Below are positions 26,645 to 37,945 of a DNA stretch of 64,000 nucleotides, in pieces (position 1 is the stretch's first letter; the number at the start of each line of letters is the position of its first letter). A program made the position numbers and the translations under genes. Source of the stretch: Macrocystis pyrifera (Eukaryota > Sar > Phaeophyceae > Laminariales > Laminariaceae). The stretch is from positions 11,034,009 through 11,098,008 of the forward strand of contig JASSKH010000019.1 of assembly GCA_031763025.1 (NCBI GenBank), given 5' to 3'. The notes beneath the pieces were generated by a model that worked only from the letters and a program-made list of their open reading frames with translations, was not told the origin of the DNA and made no database searches.

Positions 26645-29600
26645 TTACTTCGAATGCTGCTAACTCACGCTATCGTGCTTTCCGCGGATCCGTTTTCATG
26701 CAAGGACAGGACCTGAAGACCATGAACTCCGTAGGCCTCTAACCCGCGAAGTTTACCCTTAGTAGCAAAGCTGACATCCTACCAAGACACCGGGAATACC
26801 TTCATGCGTTCGTCCTACTGTATATATAATGCACCAAGAAATTTAGCATACCAATCACACAATTGTCAGGCAAACGGTTCAACCCTTAACAGGGATTGAG
26901 TTTAGATGTGGGGGAGATAGGCAGGGGACGCGTTCTATGATAAAGACTCACCCTAACTTAAATGTAGCAAACTCGCTTTCCACTGATCCATTTCCATGCA
27001 AGGAAAAGCCTGTACAAGCATGACCTCGGCGGGACTCACACCCACGAAGTGCAACCTTAGTAAACACGCCGACCACCTGCCAAGCCACCGGGGACGCCTC
27101 AATGCGTTAGTATTACTGTAAATGAAATGCACTATGAAATCAAGCATTCCCAAAATACAATTATCAGCCCAATGGTTCAACCCTGAACATGAAATAAGTT
27201 CAGATGTCGGGTGGATGGGCAGGGGACGCGTTCTAGGATAGAGGTTCACCCCAAGTGGAATGCTGCTAACGCATGCTATCGCGCTTTACGCGGATCTATT
27301 TTCATGCAAGGAAAGGCCGTTACGAGTATGAACTCGGTGGGACTCGAACCCCCGGAGTTCATCCTTAGTAGGCACGCGGTTCACCTATCAAGCTACCGTG
27401 GACGCCTCCATGCGTTAGTCCTACTGTAAATTAAATGCACTCAGAAATTTAGCTTACCAATCGTACAAGTATCAGGCTAACGGTTTAACCCTTAACGTGG
27501 AATGAGCTTACATGTGGGGTGCATATGCAGGGGACGTGTTCCACGATAGAGTTTCATCCCAATTTGAACGCTGCTAACTCACGCTATCACGCTTGACGTG
27601 GATCCATTTTCATGCAAGTAAAGGCCCTTACGAGTATGAATTCGGCAGGACTCAAACCCACGAAGGTTATCCTTGGTAGGCACGCCGACCACCTACATAG
27701 CCACCGGGGACGCCTCCATGCATTAGTCCTGCTGTAAAAAAAAAGCACTATGTAATTTAGATTACCAATCATCCATTATTCAGAAAAACGGTTCAACCCT
27801 TGACATGGAATCAGTTTCGATGTGGAGTAGATGGGCAGGGGAAGCGTTCTACAACAGACTTTCACCCTAACTTGAATGATGATTACACACGATATCGCGC
27901 TTTCCGCGGATCTGTTTTCATGTAAGTAAAGGTCCTTACGAGTATGAACTCTTGTGGGACTCAACCTCACGACGTTTTACCTGAGCAGAACACGAACCAC
28001 CAACCAAGCCACCGGGAACGCCTCCATGTGTTCGTCCTACTGTAAATAAAGTGCACAAAGAAATTTAGCGTACCAATCACACAATTGTCAGGCAAACGGT
28101 TCAACCCTTAACCGGGATCGAGTTTAGATGTGGGGTAGATGGGCAGGGGACGCGTTCTCTGATAGAGATTTACCATAGTTTAAATGAAGCTAACTCTTGC
28201 GATCGGGCTTTCCACTAATCCATTTCCATGCAAGGAAAAGCCTGTAAGAGTATGAACTCGGCGGGACTCACACCCACGAAGTTCAACCTTAGTAAATACG
28301 CCGACCACCTGCCAAGCCACCGGGGACGCCTCAATGCGTTCGTATTACTGTAGATGAAATGCACTATGAAATCAAGCATCCCCAAAATACAATTATCAGC
28401 CCAATGGTTCAACCCCGAACATGAAATAAGTTTAGATGTGGGTGGATGGGCAGGGGACGCGTTCTACGTTAGAGGTTCACCCCAATTGGGAATGCTGCTA
28501 ACGCATGCTATCGCGCTTTACGCGGATCTATTTTCATGCAAGGAAAGGCCGTTACGAGTATGAACTCGGTGGGACTCGAACCCCCGAAGTTCATCCTTAG
28601 TAGGCACGCGGTCCACCTATCAAGCTACCGTGGACGCCTCCACGCGTTAGTCCTACTGTAAATTAAATGCACTCAGAAATTTAGCTTACCAATCACACGA
28701 GTTTCAGGCTAACGGTTTAACCCTTAACGTGGGATGAGTCTACATGTGGGGTGCATATGCGGGGGACGCGTTCTACGACAGAGTTTCATCCAAATTTGAA
28801 TGGTGCTACCTCATGCTATCGCGCTTGACGCGGATCAATTTTCAAGTAAGGAAAGGCCCTTACGAGTACGAATTCGGTTGGACTCAAACCCACGAAGGTT
28901 ATCCTTGGTAGGCACGCCGACCACCTACATAGCCACCGGGGACGCCTCCATGCATTAGTCCTGCTGTAAAAAAAAGCACTATGTAATTTAGATTACCAAT
29001 CATCCATTTTTCAGAAAAACGGTTCAACCCTTGACATGGAATCAGTTTCGATGTGGAGTAGATGGGCAGGGGAAGCGTTCTACAACAGACTTTCACCCTA
29101 ACTTGAATGATGCTTACACACGATATCGCGCTTTCCGCGGATCTGTTTTCATGTAAGTAAAGGTCCTTACGAGTATGAACTCTTGTGGGACTCAACCTCA
29201 CGACGTTTTACCTGAGCAGGAACACGAACCACCAACCAAGCCACCGGGAACGCCTCCATGCGTTCGTCCTACTGTAAATAAAGTGCACAAAGAAATTTAG
29301 CATACCAATCACACAATTGTCAGGCAAACGGTTCAACCCTTAACCGGGATCGAGTTTAGATGTGGGGTAGATGGGCAGGGGACGCGTTCTCTGATAGAGA
29401 TTTACCATAGTTTAAATGAAGCTAACTCTTGCGATCGGGCTTTCCACTAATCCATTTCCATGCAAGGAAAAGCCTGTAAGAGTATGAACTCGGCGGGACT
29501 CACACCCACGAAGTTCAACCTTAGTAAACACGCCGACCACCTGCCAAGCCACCGGGGACGCCTCAATGCGTTCGTATTACTGTAGATGAAATGCACTATG

Positions 29601-30636
29601 AAATCAAGCATTCCCAAAATACAATTATCAGCCCAATGGTTCAACCCCGAACATGAAATAAGTTCAGATGTCGGGTGGATGGGCAGGGGACGCGTTCTAC
29701 GTTAGAGGTTCACCCCAATTGGGAATGCTGCTAACGCATGCTATCGCGCTTTACGCGGATCTATTTTCATGCAAGGAAAGGCCGTTACGAGTATGAACTC
29801 GGTGGGACTCGAACCCCCGAAGTTCATCCTTAGTAGGCACGCGGTCCACCTATCAAGCTACCGTGGACGCCTCCACGCGTTAGTCCTACTGTAAATTAAA
29901 TGCACTCAGAAATTTAGCTTACCAATCATACAAGTTTCAGGCTAACGGTTTAACCCTTAACGTGGGATGAGTCTACATGTGGGGTGCATATGCGGGGGAC
30001 GCGTTCTACGACAGAGTTTCATCCAAATTTGAATGGTGCTACCTCATGCTATCGCGCTTGACGCGGATCAATTTTCAAGTAAGGAAAGGCCCTTACGAGT
30101 ACGAATTCGGTTGGACTCAAACCCACGAAGGTTAACCTTGGTAGGCACGCCGACCACCTACATAGCCACCGGGGACGCCTCCATGCGCTAGTCCTGCTGT
30201 AAATAAAAGCACTAAGTAATTTAGCATACCCATCATACCATTTGTCAGAAAAACGGTTCAACCCTTGACATGAACTCAATTTCGATGTCGGGTAGACGGG
30301 CAGGGGAAGCGTTCTAAAACAGACTTTTACCCTAATTTGAATGCTGCTTACTCGCGCTATCGCGCTTTCCGCGGATCAATTTTTATGCAAGTAAAGGCCC
30401 TTACGAGTATGAACTTTGTGGGACTCAAACTCACGACGTTTTACCTGAGCAGGAACGCGAACCACCTACCAAGCCATCGGGGACGCCTCCATGCGTTAGT
30501 CCTACTGTAAATAAAATGCACTAAGTAATTCCGCATACCAATGATATAAGTTTCAGCTAAACGGTTCGACCCATAGCGTCGATTGAGTTTAGATGTCGGG
30601 TAGATGGGAAGAGTACGCGTTCTACGATTGGCCGGT
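26645..30636 (-). repeat. 308-bp tRNA-like satellite, 13 units, four-unit higher-order repeat
   Basis: A common anchor (TTTTCATGCAAG or close variant) recurs at 26693, 26991, 27299, 27607, 27915, 28223, 28531, 28839, 29146, 29455, 29764, 30072 and 30380. Every spacing is 307-309 bp except the first (298). Four unit types alternate, giving a higher-order period of about 1232 bp in the order D-ABCD-ABCD-ABCD; same-type units are nearly identical while neighbours differ widely. Read on the minus strand, each unit contains a tRNA-like segment of about 75 nt. B-type units (for example 27330-27405) keep an A-box-like TAGCTTGATAGG and a perfect B-box GGTTCGAGTCC. Acceptor pairing is 4-5 of 7. No anticodon arm folds cleanly and no TTTT terminator follows within about 70 nt, so functional tRNAs are unlikely. 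Short open frames repeated in each unit are by-products of the tandem structure. Confidence 0.9.
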
Positions 30637-30772
30637 AGGGACCGAAGAATAAGTGAAACGGACAAGTCACAGGTCGGCCAGTACGTCCTCCAAATTTGAC
30701 GCACCTCTAGAGGTCGTGTGTACCTCACTCAATTGGCTGGCCTAATCACCCTAGACCCCTCAGGATACCTAC

Positions 30773-31137
30773 GTGACGACCTTTCATCTCAACCGTGATG
30801 ACCAGTAGGGCAAAACTACCAACGGCGAAGAGCACCACCGCGAAGAAGTTGAAGCCGGTGGGGCGCATATGGAGACCCAAGACGTCCGCGACCAGATCAC
30901 CAAAGCCCGTTGCACAATCTTCCCACATCGCAGTAGTATCGGTGGGTTTTCATCGAACGCGAGCGGGGCGATGGACGCGAAAGGGGGCACGTTCGGAATG
31001 GATGTAAATTAAATAGCTGAGGTAGGCAGCCGTGTCGTACATTGCGGGGAAAGGAGTGCAGGTTCTCGCCCAATTGTGGATGAACCATTGCGTCTCGATT
31101 TCGCCGTCTTTGCCGGAGTGGTTGTCCGGATTCCAGT
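30773..31137 (-). CDS. Candidate 3' exons of a multi-pass membrane protein
   Basis: Two minus-strand coding-like segments lie here. Segment 31041-31137 reads WNPDNHSGKDGEIETQWF followed by IHNWARTCTPFPA. Segment 30773-30918 reads DCATGFGDLVADVLGLHM, then a hydrophobic stretch (NFFAVVLFAVGSFALLVITV), and ends before a GTAGGT donor. The upstream one can join in phase to the exon ending at 31771; the join between the two is not in phase with the sites I chose. The pattern of an aromatic/Cys segment followed by an acidic helix and a hydrophobic segment recalls the region before the lipase domain of diacylglycerol lipases, but no GxSxG exon is visible, so this is only a guess. They probably belong to the gene whose exons lie at 31771-37412. 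Confidence 0.4.
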
Positions 31138-31770
31138 CTTGAGCGATGCCACCGAAGGGGTCATGCTTCTATCGATGAGCCGACTCGAGGAGCAGCAGCA
31201 GCGTATCACCCGAAAATATTTCGAGGAAGGTCGTTGGCGTATCTCGTCCAAAATCTTCAAATGGTAACGTCTAGTATCCGATCAGTTTACTAACCCTTCC
31301 TCACTCAAAGACCTCAACCGGTGCTATGCGTGGCAACTCTTCCGTTGCCATCAGAGTTTCGAGTGTAGCCCTTGAGCATGCACTCGCGTAAAAGACCTCG
31401 CAACCATACGTATTAGTGAAAGCATGTTGGGTCCACACCTAACACCGCTGCGATCTGTCCTGACAAATGACAACCGTGGTTTTCGTTATACTTCGCCACC
31501 CGTTACATCAGTGCCACACCACGACATGTATCATCGACCGATTACTCTTGTACAAACCCAGAACATTTTAGAGCTATGCTGTAAGACTATGTTTTCCTTT
31601 GTACATACTCTTTCCTTCCTGTGGTACCACCACAAATTTCATCCAAGCCACCACGCACGGACGCCCAAAGAAGACCAAGAGCAACTAGACCCCATAATGC
31701 CCAATATATCCGTAAAATACGTCTGCAAAATTTTCGTTTAGGAAGGACGGGTTCGATTTCTTCGACTCAC

Positions 31771-34700
31771 AGAACGGGTTATTGTGTTCGCAGTTGGCGG
31801 TCATGTCGAGCCCGTCCAAAATAACCCGCAGCATGAACGAAGAGTTCCAGTCTGGTACATGCGGTGAATTGCACGAAAGCGAAAGCCACGAACGCACCAG
31901 AGGCATGAGACATTAGTTCAAGAGAGTAACGGAGCGGAGGATACTAATATCTGGCGTAACTGCATTTTCGTCTACGCACAGGGAGTATATGGTTAGTGGT
32001 GGCCACAACAACACACTACGACATCGTTGTTGGACCAACGACAGATTCTTAAAATTTGTATACCCCCTTGCGTTGACATATGTTTTGTCAGACTATTTCA
32101 AGTAGTAGTAGTAGTAGTAGTAGTAATAGAAAGGCGTGAATCGGCACTGAACAAACCGCGCCGCTCGTACTGCGGATGGGATCTATTCGTCATAGGTGAC
32201 TAAAATACCGATCAGCGACTCTGTATATACTTTTGGCTACTGCTGAGTAGCATATTAATAGTAGATATCGGTAGTTACCAGTGGTATCAGTGATACCAGT
32301 AGTGGTCGTAGTAGTCGTAGTGGTTGTAGTAGTAACAGTAAGAGCAGCAGAGCCTGCAACTGTTGGGTCTGCACCTTTTTGGCTCGTTGAGTATAGCAAC
32401 TGAAGCACTGCCCAGGAGCTTCGGGAGTCGAGATTTTTTTCAATAGATTACTAAACTTGTGAAATGCCCACCACGCGGGATAGTTCATCAGGCATAGCGT
32501 CCACTGTTTCTCGATTTCGGTTGTTGATCGAAGCATTGAGAAACTTAGGCAGCAAACGTCAGAAATTATGGTGTTGTCCCTGACATAACAAGCGGCAGTA
32601 GTAGTTGTAGTAAGTAGACGTCGTAGTGAGCAGTATAGTAGTAGCATTAGTAGCAGTAGTAGTAGAAGCAGCGGCAGCAGAAATAAAAATACCACCGTAG
32701 TAGTAGATAAGACAGCTGCAGAATTGACAGTGCTAGTTACACAACTGGTGGTATGGGTGGGACGGACAAGCAGCGCATGGAGGACATTGTGTCCATAGCG
32801 TCACCCAACGTCATCCAGGTGTTGCGAGGAAACCAAACAATGGTGGGCCAACGCCGTTGAAGGTGATATCTCAAGTCCACTTTCAAGCGTCGATGTACAT
32901 TCCACCGTCAAAGCAATTTGAAACAAGTTTACAGGGTAGCTCTCGCTGAATAAACCCCATTGTCACGGTGTTTCTGTGAACTTTCACCGTAGAGGCACCA
33001 TCCTGCGCCAGGCGCCATACAAATCTTGTTTAACTGTAAAACTGTAGCTTCATCTAAACGACGACCGCGAAATGACATCTTTTTTGCGATTCTTGCCAGC
33101 GAATGTTCTTCTGCACTCGACGAAACCTCGCCCCAAATGAAAAACAAAGAATGACAATCGTCTTGCAGTGTGTTAGGTACCGCGAACAAAGTACATTTAC
33201 CATATAGCTGGGGCTAACTACCTTTTTCCCACGCCGCATATCTCAACACTGGTGCTCACTATCTTCGCCCGTCAAGGGTGAGATTCTCACTTTGTCGCAT
33301 ATCATTTACTGGTGTCAGTGAAAAAAAAAAAAACGTCTGGCTGATTCGAAAGGGCCTGTACGTCTCCAACATATTTACAAAAGGCATATACAAGGACCCA
33401 ACCGAGAAAAACATACGCCTCGGGAAGTGGCATATCTCTCCCTAACCATAATGAGTCTCTTGGCGTGTAACCATTTTCGAACAGAGAGCTCTCGTCGAAG
33501 ACAGTGTGTGTGACGACGCTTGAGGTTCTCTCCAAATATTTTGGGAATGTCATTTCACACGCGACAGACCTGCACCTAACAGACCTGCAGCGTTGGTCGG
33601 TCTGGTATGTACTCCCGGTATTACAACCAAGTACGAAGTACAAGCGCGTCGTTCACGACTCAATGACATCACAACAACCCACGAAGCTCACCTCAAAGTA
33701 ATCACGTACGGTGAAACACAAGTAGGTGGGCGTGTACGCACCATAGCTCGATAATCGTACCCATGTTTGCGGGAGACGAACATATTCCTTCAAACTAATA
33801 CCCGCCTCTTTGGAGAAGGCGTGTAATTTGTGTACGTGGTGTACATGATGTGACACGACGCTAGATTGGTAGCAAACACCTTTCAAGAATAATCCAACGG
33901 ATCAAATCGTTAGGAATTTACTGCGTGTCGCCTGCATCACTGGCTGGCACAAGCCGGAATGCTTGAAACACCACACCGACATCATGGCTCGGGCTCCCAG
34001 CTATGGAACGAAGTTCTCGATGGAATCGCCATATGGATGCCAATAACGGGATGTTCGTATGAATACAAGCACGGGTATGGCACGTGCAATCGATGACGGC
34101 ATCGTTAAAACTTAGCTGACTTCGTCAACGTAATTGGACACTGTAGTGTAGTCCATGACGTAGATATTAGAGCGGAGGTGCACATTACAACACCACGAAT
34201 GACAAACAACACTGGCCTTGGTGTGTATACACAAGAGAAGCCGACCCCCATAAAACATCATTTGATGCCATCGCGACCTACCCATCGACTACTACGAAGC
34301 TCATCGCCTCGACGAACAGTGCAACAAACTCGAAGTTGAACATATACGCACAGAGAGGTGATGTGTAGGTCAAGACCCTCAGCCCGTTGGGGATGGAGGT
34401 GACGAGCAGAACATTTCCCGAGAAAAATACCCACCTGTACAATGGGAGAGAGGTCGTAACGTCGTCCTAGAGTTAGTCGTACCCTGACAGACTCCACCGA
34501 AACGAAATTCAACGGCCGGTACGATGTATTTCAGCCTTGCCATCGTGTCTAGCTCCACAAGTTCCGAACGCACTAAATCTGCCGCTTAACCTCAATCGAA
34601 TCGTACTCCATAATGTACCTGGTAGCGATATTATGAGTTGCGCCTTATACACATTTCTCAACAGCTTTAGGATGGGTCACGGGGCCGCGTCTACTAAGGA

Positions 34701-34950
34701 CGGTCGAAACCATTGGCTGCGCCCGTAACGTATCATGCACGAACTGGTAGACAATGCGAATAGCACCAAAGAGCAGCGCAGGATGAAGAACGGACGTACA
34801 ATGATGTTAATGTTACTCCAATGGAGAAGGCCATTGTGAGATGAAGACCGGAGATAGCGAGCGCGTCGAACAGCGAAACCATCACCCACGCGACGAGCGT
34901 TACGCCGCAAGACAGTTGGATGTTGACGCCCAGCTCCGACGCGGGTAGGT
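31771..34950 (-). CDS. Multi-pass membrane protein, five in-phase exons
   Basis: Exons in transcription order are 34817-34950, 34435-34552, 33692-33807, 33379-33529 and 31771-31851. Donors are GTAACA, GTGGGT, GTGAGC, GTAAAT and GTGAGT, and all four joins agree in phase, which is strong evidence for one transcript. The product has a hydrophobic helix in the first exon (CGVTLVAWVMVSLFDALAIS, then a second hydrophobic stretch LHLTMAFSIG), a positively charged turn with MARLKYIVPAVEF, a soluble segment with SLKEYVRLPQTW, a further hydrophobic segment (AYVFLGWVLVYAF) and then SSFMLRVILDGLDM. I do not recognise the family. Alternating helices and short charged loops fit an integral membrane protein. 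Exons at 30773-31137 and 36312-37412 are likely parts of the same gene. The acceptor of 33379-33529 lacks a clear pyrimidine tract and is the weakest call. Confidence 0.5.
32100..32705. repeat. TAG microsatellite and degenerate TAG/CAG tracts
   Basis: A clean (TAG)n run at 32100-32128 is followed by imperfect GTAGTCGTAGTGG and GTAGCAGTAGTAG tracts at about 32299-32345 and 32590-32705. They sit in the intron between the membrane-protein exons 33379-33529 and 31771-31851. The open frames across them (for example runs of Thr or Leu) are artefacts of the repeat. Confidence 0.8.
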
Positions 34951-36311
34951 CTGATCCATCGGCGATTCACGAAGACAAAAAGCGGCAAAGAGCGGACGAC
35001 GAACGGAGAGGGTATATGAGCCGTTTCCCCTCGGTAGAGGATATACGTCCAAGTCCAACCCACCATCACTGACGGGGCTATCGACCCGAGAGAGTACTGT
35101 CACAACATCCGACGAATATACCTTTACACTGAATCGTTCAGTGCCGACGTCCGTGGTGGGATTGGAGGATCAGCCCCACCATAACGTATCGCTAAAACAA
35201 GCTCATGGTTGCGCGACTTACTAATAGTAGATACCTCATTTATGGGGGGGGAATCGTCATACACAATACTCTAACCCTACCGCTAGTAGAGTTCGGCCGA
35301 ACCGTTTTTGATAGACCGCGATATTTAACCCAATACGGTCAGCAGACCATTCGTGTTTCACAACAATGTTCGTGATGCTATCTCCAGCATTTGAGTTTTT
35401 TTCCCGGGTTCCACTAACTAATTCAGTCAGACTCAGCTTTCTGATGAAAGGTAGAGCTCATACAATTTTTCTATGTGAGGGTTGTGTCCGAAATGAGCCG
35501 CGCTTCGGGGCACATTACCGGGTGACAGGAACGGTGGCAATACAAACCGAACGCGTACGCGGCTCCTCACCTCAGCAGGCATATAATTAAAATAAAACTG
35601 ACATTGACAGCAACTACAGGAATGCATCCTATCCGATCTCACAGCCTACATATATCACAAAACAATGCTGTGAAAAAACTACTCGCTAAGCGACACATTA
35701 CAACGGCATTGGGTTGAGAAGCCCAGTTCTTCATCATTAATAGGTCGGCGAAAACATCGCTACCCTTATCGAAGTACACGCGCACGTATGGCCTTAGGCC
35801 CGTTATCATCGTAAGAGCTTTGTCTACAGCCTCTGAATCGTCCGCCGTGCTTTTTTCGCGCAAGATATTTTGGTTTATATTCAACATATTTGTTGTTCAA
35901 ATATTAGAACGCGTTTGCACATCTTTTTTTCGTTTGGTTTTTAGTAACAATGGTGACAGAACACTTCCGTACCGGGGTACCATTCATACATCAACAACAA
36001 TGGAGAGTATGAAACACTCCGACAATACCTGCTCTCAAATTCAAATGGAAATTCAGATGAAGTTCATAATCGGTTGTTTTGTAGGGCTGTCCTTTGCGGT
36101 GCACTGCGCTCTCGGAGTATGGGAAACAGGGTTCGTATGCAGCAAGCGGATAATAGCTTTTACGTGCGGCCGTTCACCCCCAAAATCTTGTAGGAGAGAA
36201 ACATAACAGCGGCCGACGTTAGCGGGTAGAAATAAGTGATAACTAAACCTCCATCAAATGCAATGTGCTCAAACATTGGTGTCGGGGGGGTCCTATTCCC
36301 AGGCGCTTTAC

Positions 36312-37412
36312 CTGTTTAGAACAGAACCGCGGCGTACGGTAGAGTACGCAGCGGGACGATTTTGGTCAAGGTCAAACTGATACGGCGCGGTGCGGTGTGA
36401 AACGTAGCAGGTACCCATGACACACGGCGGGGGAATAGCGCGGTGTGGAAAACCTCGACATTTCCCACTGTCAATGACTGTGGCTGTGGGCGAACGTGCA
36501 ACGGTATGGGATGGATGTAAGCTCACCGGACGTGAAGCGATGCCAAAGGATGGAGTGCATGATACCCACAACGGTGAAAGATACCATCACACCGACTGCG
36601 AAGTGGTCAATTAGCATCCTCGCCGTGGTGCACACTGGTGGGTATAGGCCGTCCGCAATCTCTGTCTTGGTGAGCGCCCATTCCTCCCACGTGGTCTCGA
36701 TCATCAGCGGTTGGTCTACAACGACAGTGACGCGGTGGGGGTTGTTGAGAGGATGCTGTAATGTGCATCAAGGGAAGCTGTTTGCTTACGAGTTTTATGG
36801 ACACCGCACACGATAGATCATGAAGACTACCTTCGAACAGCGGTGAACTACATGTTCTGTTTCGACTGTTCCCGACCTTCAACAACTGTAGATGGCGGCA
36901 TCGGCTTCCCGACCACATTTCGATACCATCTTAAGTTTGGTATTGAATACAGTTGGGTTCGAGTTTTTTTGGTCTTCTTCGAGTTCTTTGCGCGGTGACA
37001 CACACCGCGCAACAACGTTGTGCCATGCAACTTGGCGTTTGGCCATGATACTGCATAAAGCTCGACGATGGGAGGTGTACTCCGCCGCAAACCGATCTGG
37101 TACACCACGCTCACGAGTAACGTAGCCCGCCCGAATGGCAAACCCCTTCTCACATGATTCGCATCATGTGTGGTAAAGATCTACACCTAACCGAGCGAGC
37201 CGTTTCTCTTCCCCCCCACCCGCCACTATTCTTAATAGGGGGCGCGCCAAGAGTGGCCGATAGACTCACACACGACAATGACCGGGAGTATCGTGGATAA
37301 AAGCACGCTGACGGTAAGGTAGAGCATTTCCGATTGCCGGTCGGCCTGTCGAAACGCGATAGCCATCAGCGTGGTGGCGCAGAACAAGATGCTTAGATTC
37401 CACGCCATCCTC
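36312..37412 (-). CDS. Candidate 5' exons of the membrane protein
   Basis: Three minus-strand segments look coding. Segment 37270-37412 (acceptor CAG, donor GTGAGT) has two hydrophobic stretches around MAWNLSILFCATTLMAIAF and LTVSVLLSTILPVIVV. Segment 36527-36715 (donor GTGAGC) has ETTWEEWALTKTEIADGLYP then the hydrophobic VGVMVSFTVVGIMHSILW. A third ends at 36312 with an excellent donor (AAACAG then GTAAAG) and includes YQFDLDQNRPAAYS; its 5' limit is unclear. A weaker exon near 36885-37000 (RKELEEDQKNSNP) may lie between the first two. A further coding-like piece at about 35706-35832 (VRVYFDKGSDVFADLLMM) sits before the in-phase exon group at 34950. Same strand, same membrane character and close spacing suggest one gene, but phases between these pieces were not all established. 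Confidence 0.4.
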
Positions 37413-37744
37413 CTGGAACGCAAGAAGTAGGAATGTGGCGTGAATACGTCGGCATGTGACATTTGAACGATGCCTTTCTCTCGTAGCGGCATGCTACCTC
37501 CTTGGTTCCTAGTTGGTGCTGCCCAACCGGCGGTACTCGATCTTCTTGGTTTTCGTAAACCGTGGTAACATCTTGTAGACCATGTACGGACAGATCCATC
37601 ACCGGTGCTCTATTATGTATTTTTCGCTGCAAAATGGTTGAGAAACGAATCTGGCAACAACATAGGCCCTAACCCTTCGTCAGAGCCTAAAACCTCACTT
37701 CACCACCTGCACAGTACGGGGTACAGTTGTAAGGCGCAGGGGTT

Positions 37745-37945
37745 CCACAGTAGCGGTTCACGCTAACGTTTCTGAGGCTCTTCACTTGAGGAGCCTCAAA
37801 CTTCACCCGAACACTGCCTTCAGCACAAATCAAATTGCATCCTGCCAAAAACAACCATGGCGACAACATAAAAATTATTCCATTTGTCGAAACAAGATTC
37901 GCATTCGGACGATTATCGGTTAAGGAGCCCGGTCATTCGGAAATA
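37745..37945 (+). repeat. Dispersed repeat with GAGGCTC hairpin (copy at 37.7 kb)
   Basis: It aligns by eye over about 200 bp with 59583-59800. Shared strings in order are GGTTCACGCTA, TTTCTGAGGCTC, CACTTGAGG/CTTACGTAA, GATTGCATCC or ATTGCATCC, ATCATGGCG or CCATGGCGA, CGAAACAAGAT, ATTCGGACG and CCGTCATT or CCGGTCATTCGGAAA. The left part holds the perfect hairpin GAGGCTC...GAGCCTC (37774-37797). A right-half copy is at about 16290-16398. No coding content. Confidence 0.6.

Noticed and set aside
27299-27420. Functional tRNA gene in B-type satellite units
   Set aside because: B-box is perfect, but acceptor and anticodon stems are too poor and no T-run terminator follows.
26953-30279. Recurrent 60-100 codon minus-strand frames in the satellite
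   Set aside because: They are copies of the same frame in repeated units, are broken in some unit types and overlap the tRNA-like segments.
26645-30636. CRISPR array
   Set aside because: Regular spacing, but the whole 308-bp unit repeats; there are no unique spacers between short direct repeats, and the genome is eukaryotic.
32190-32695. Frames with poly-Thr and poly-Leu
   Set aside because: Produced by TAG/CAG microsatellite tracts.
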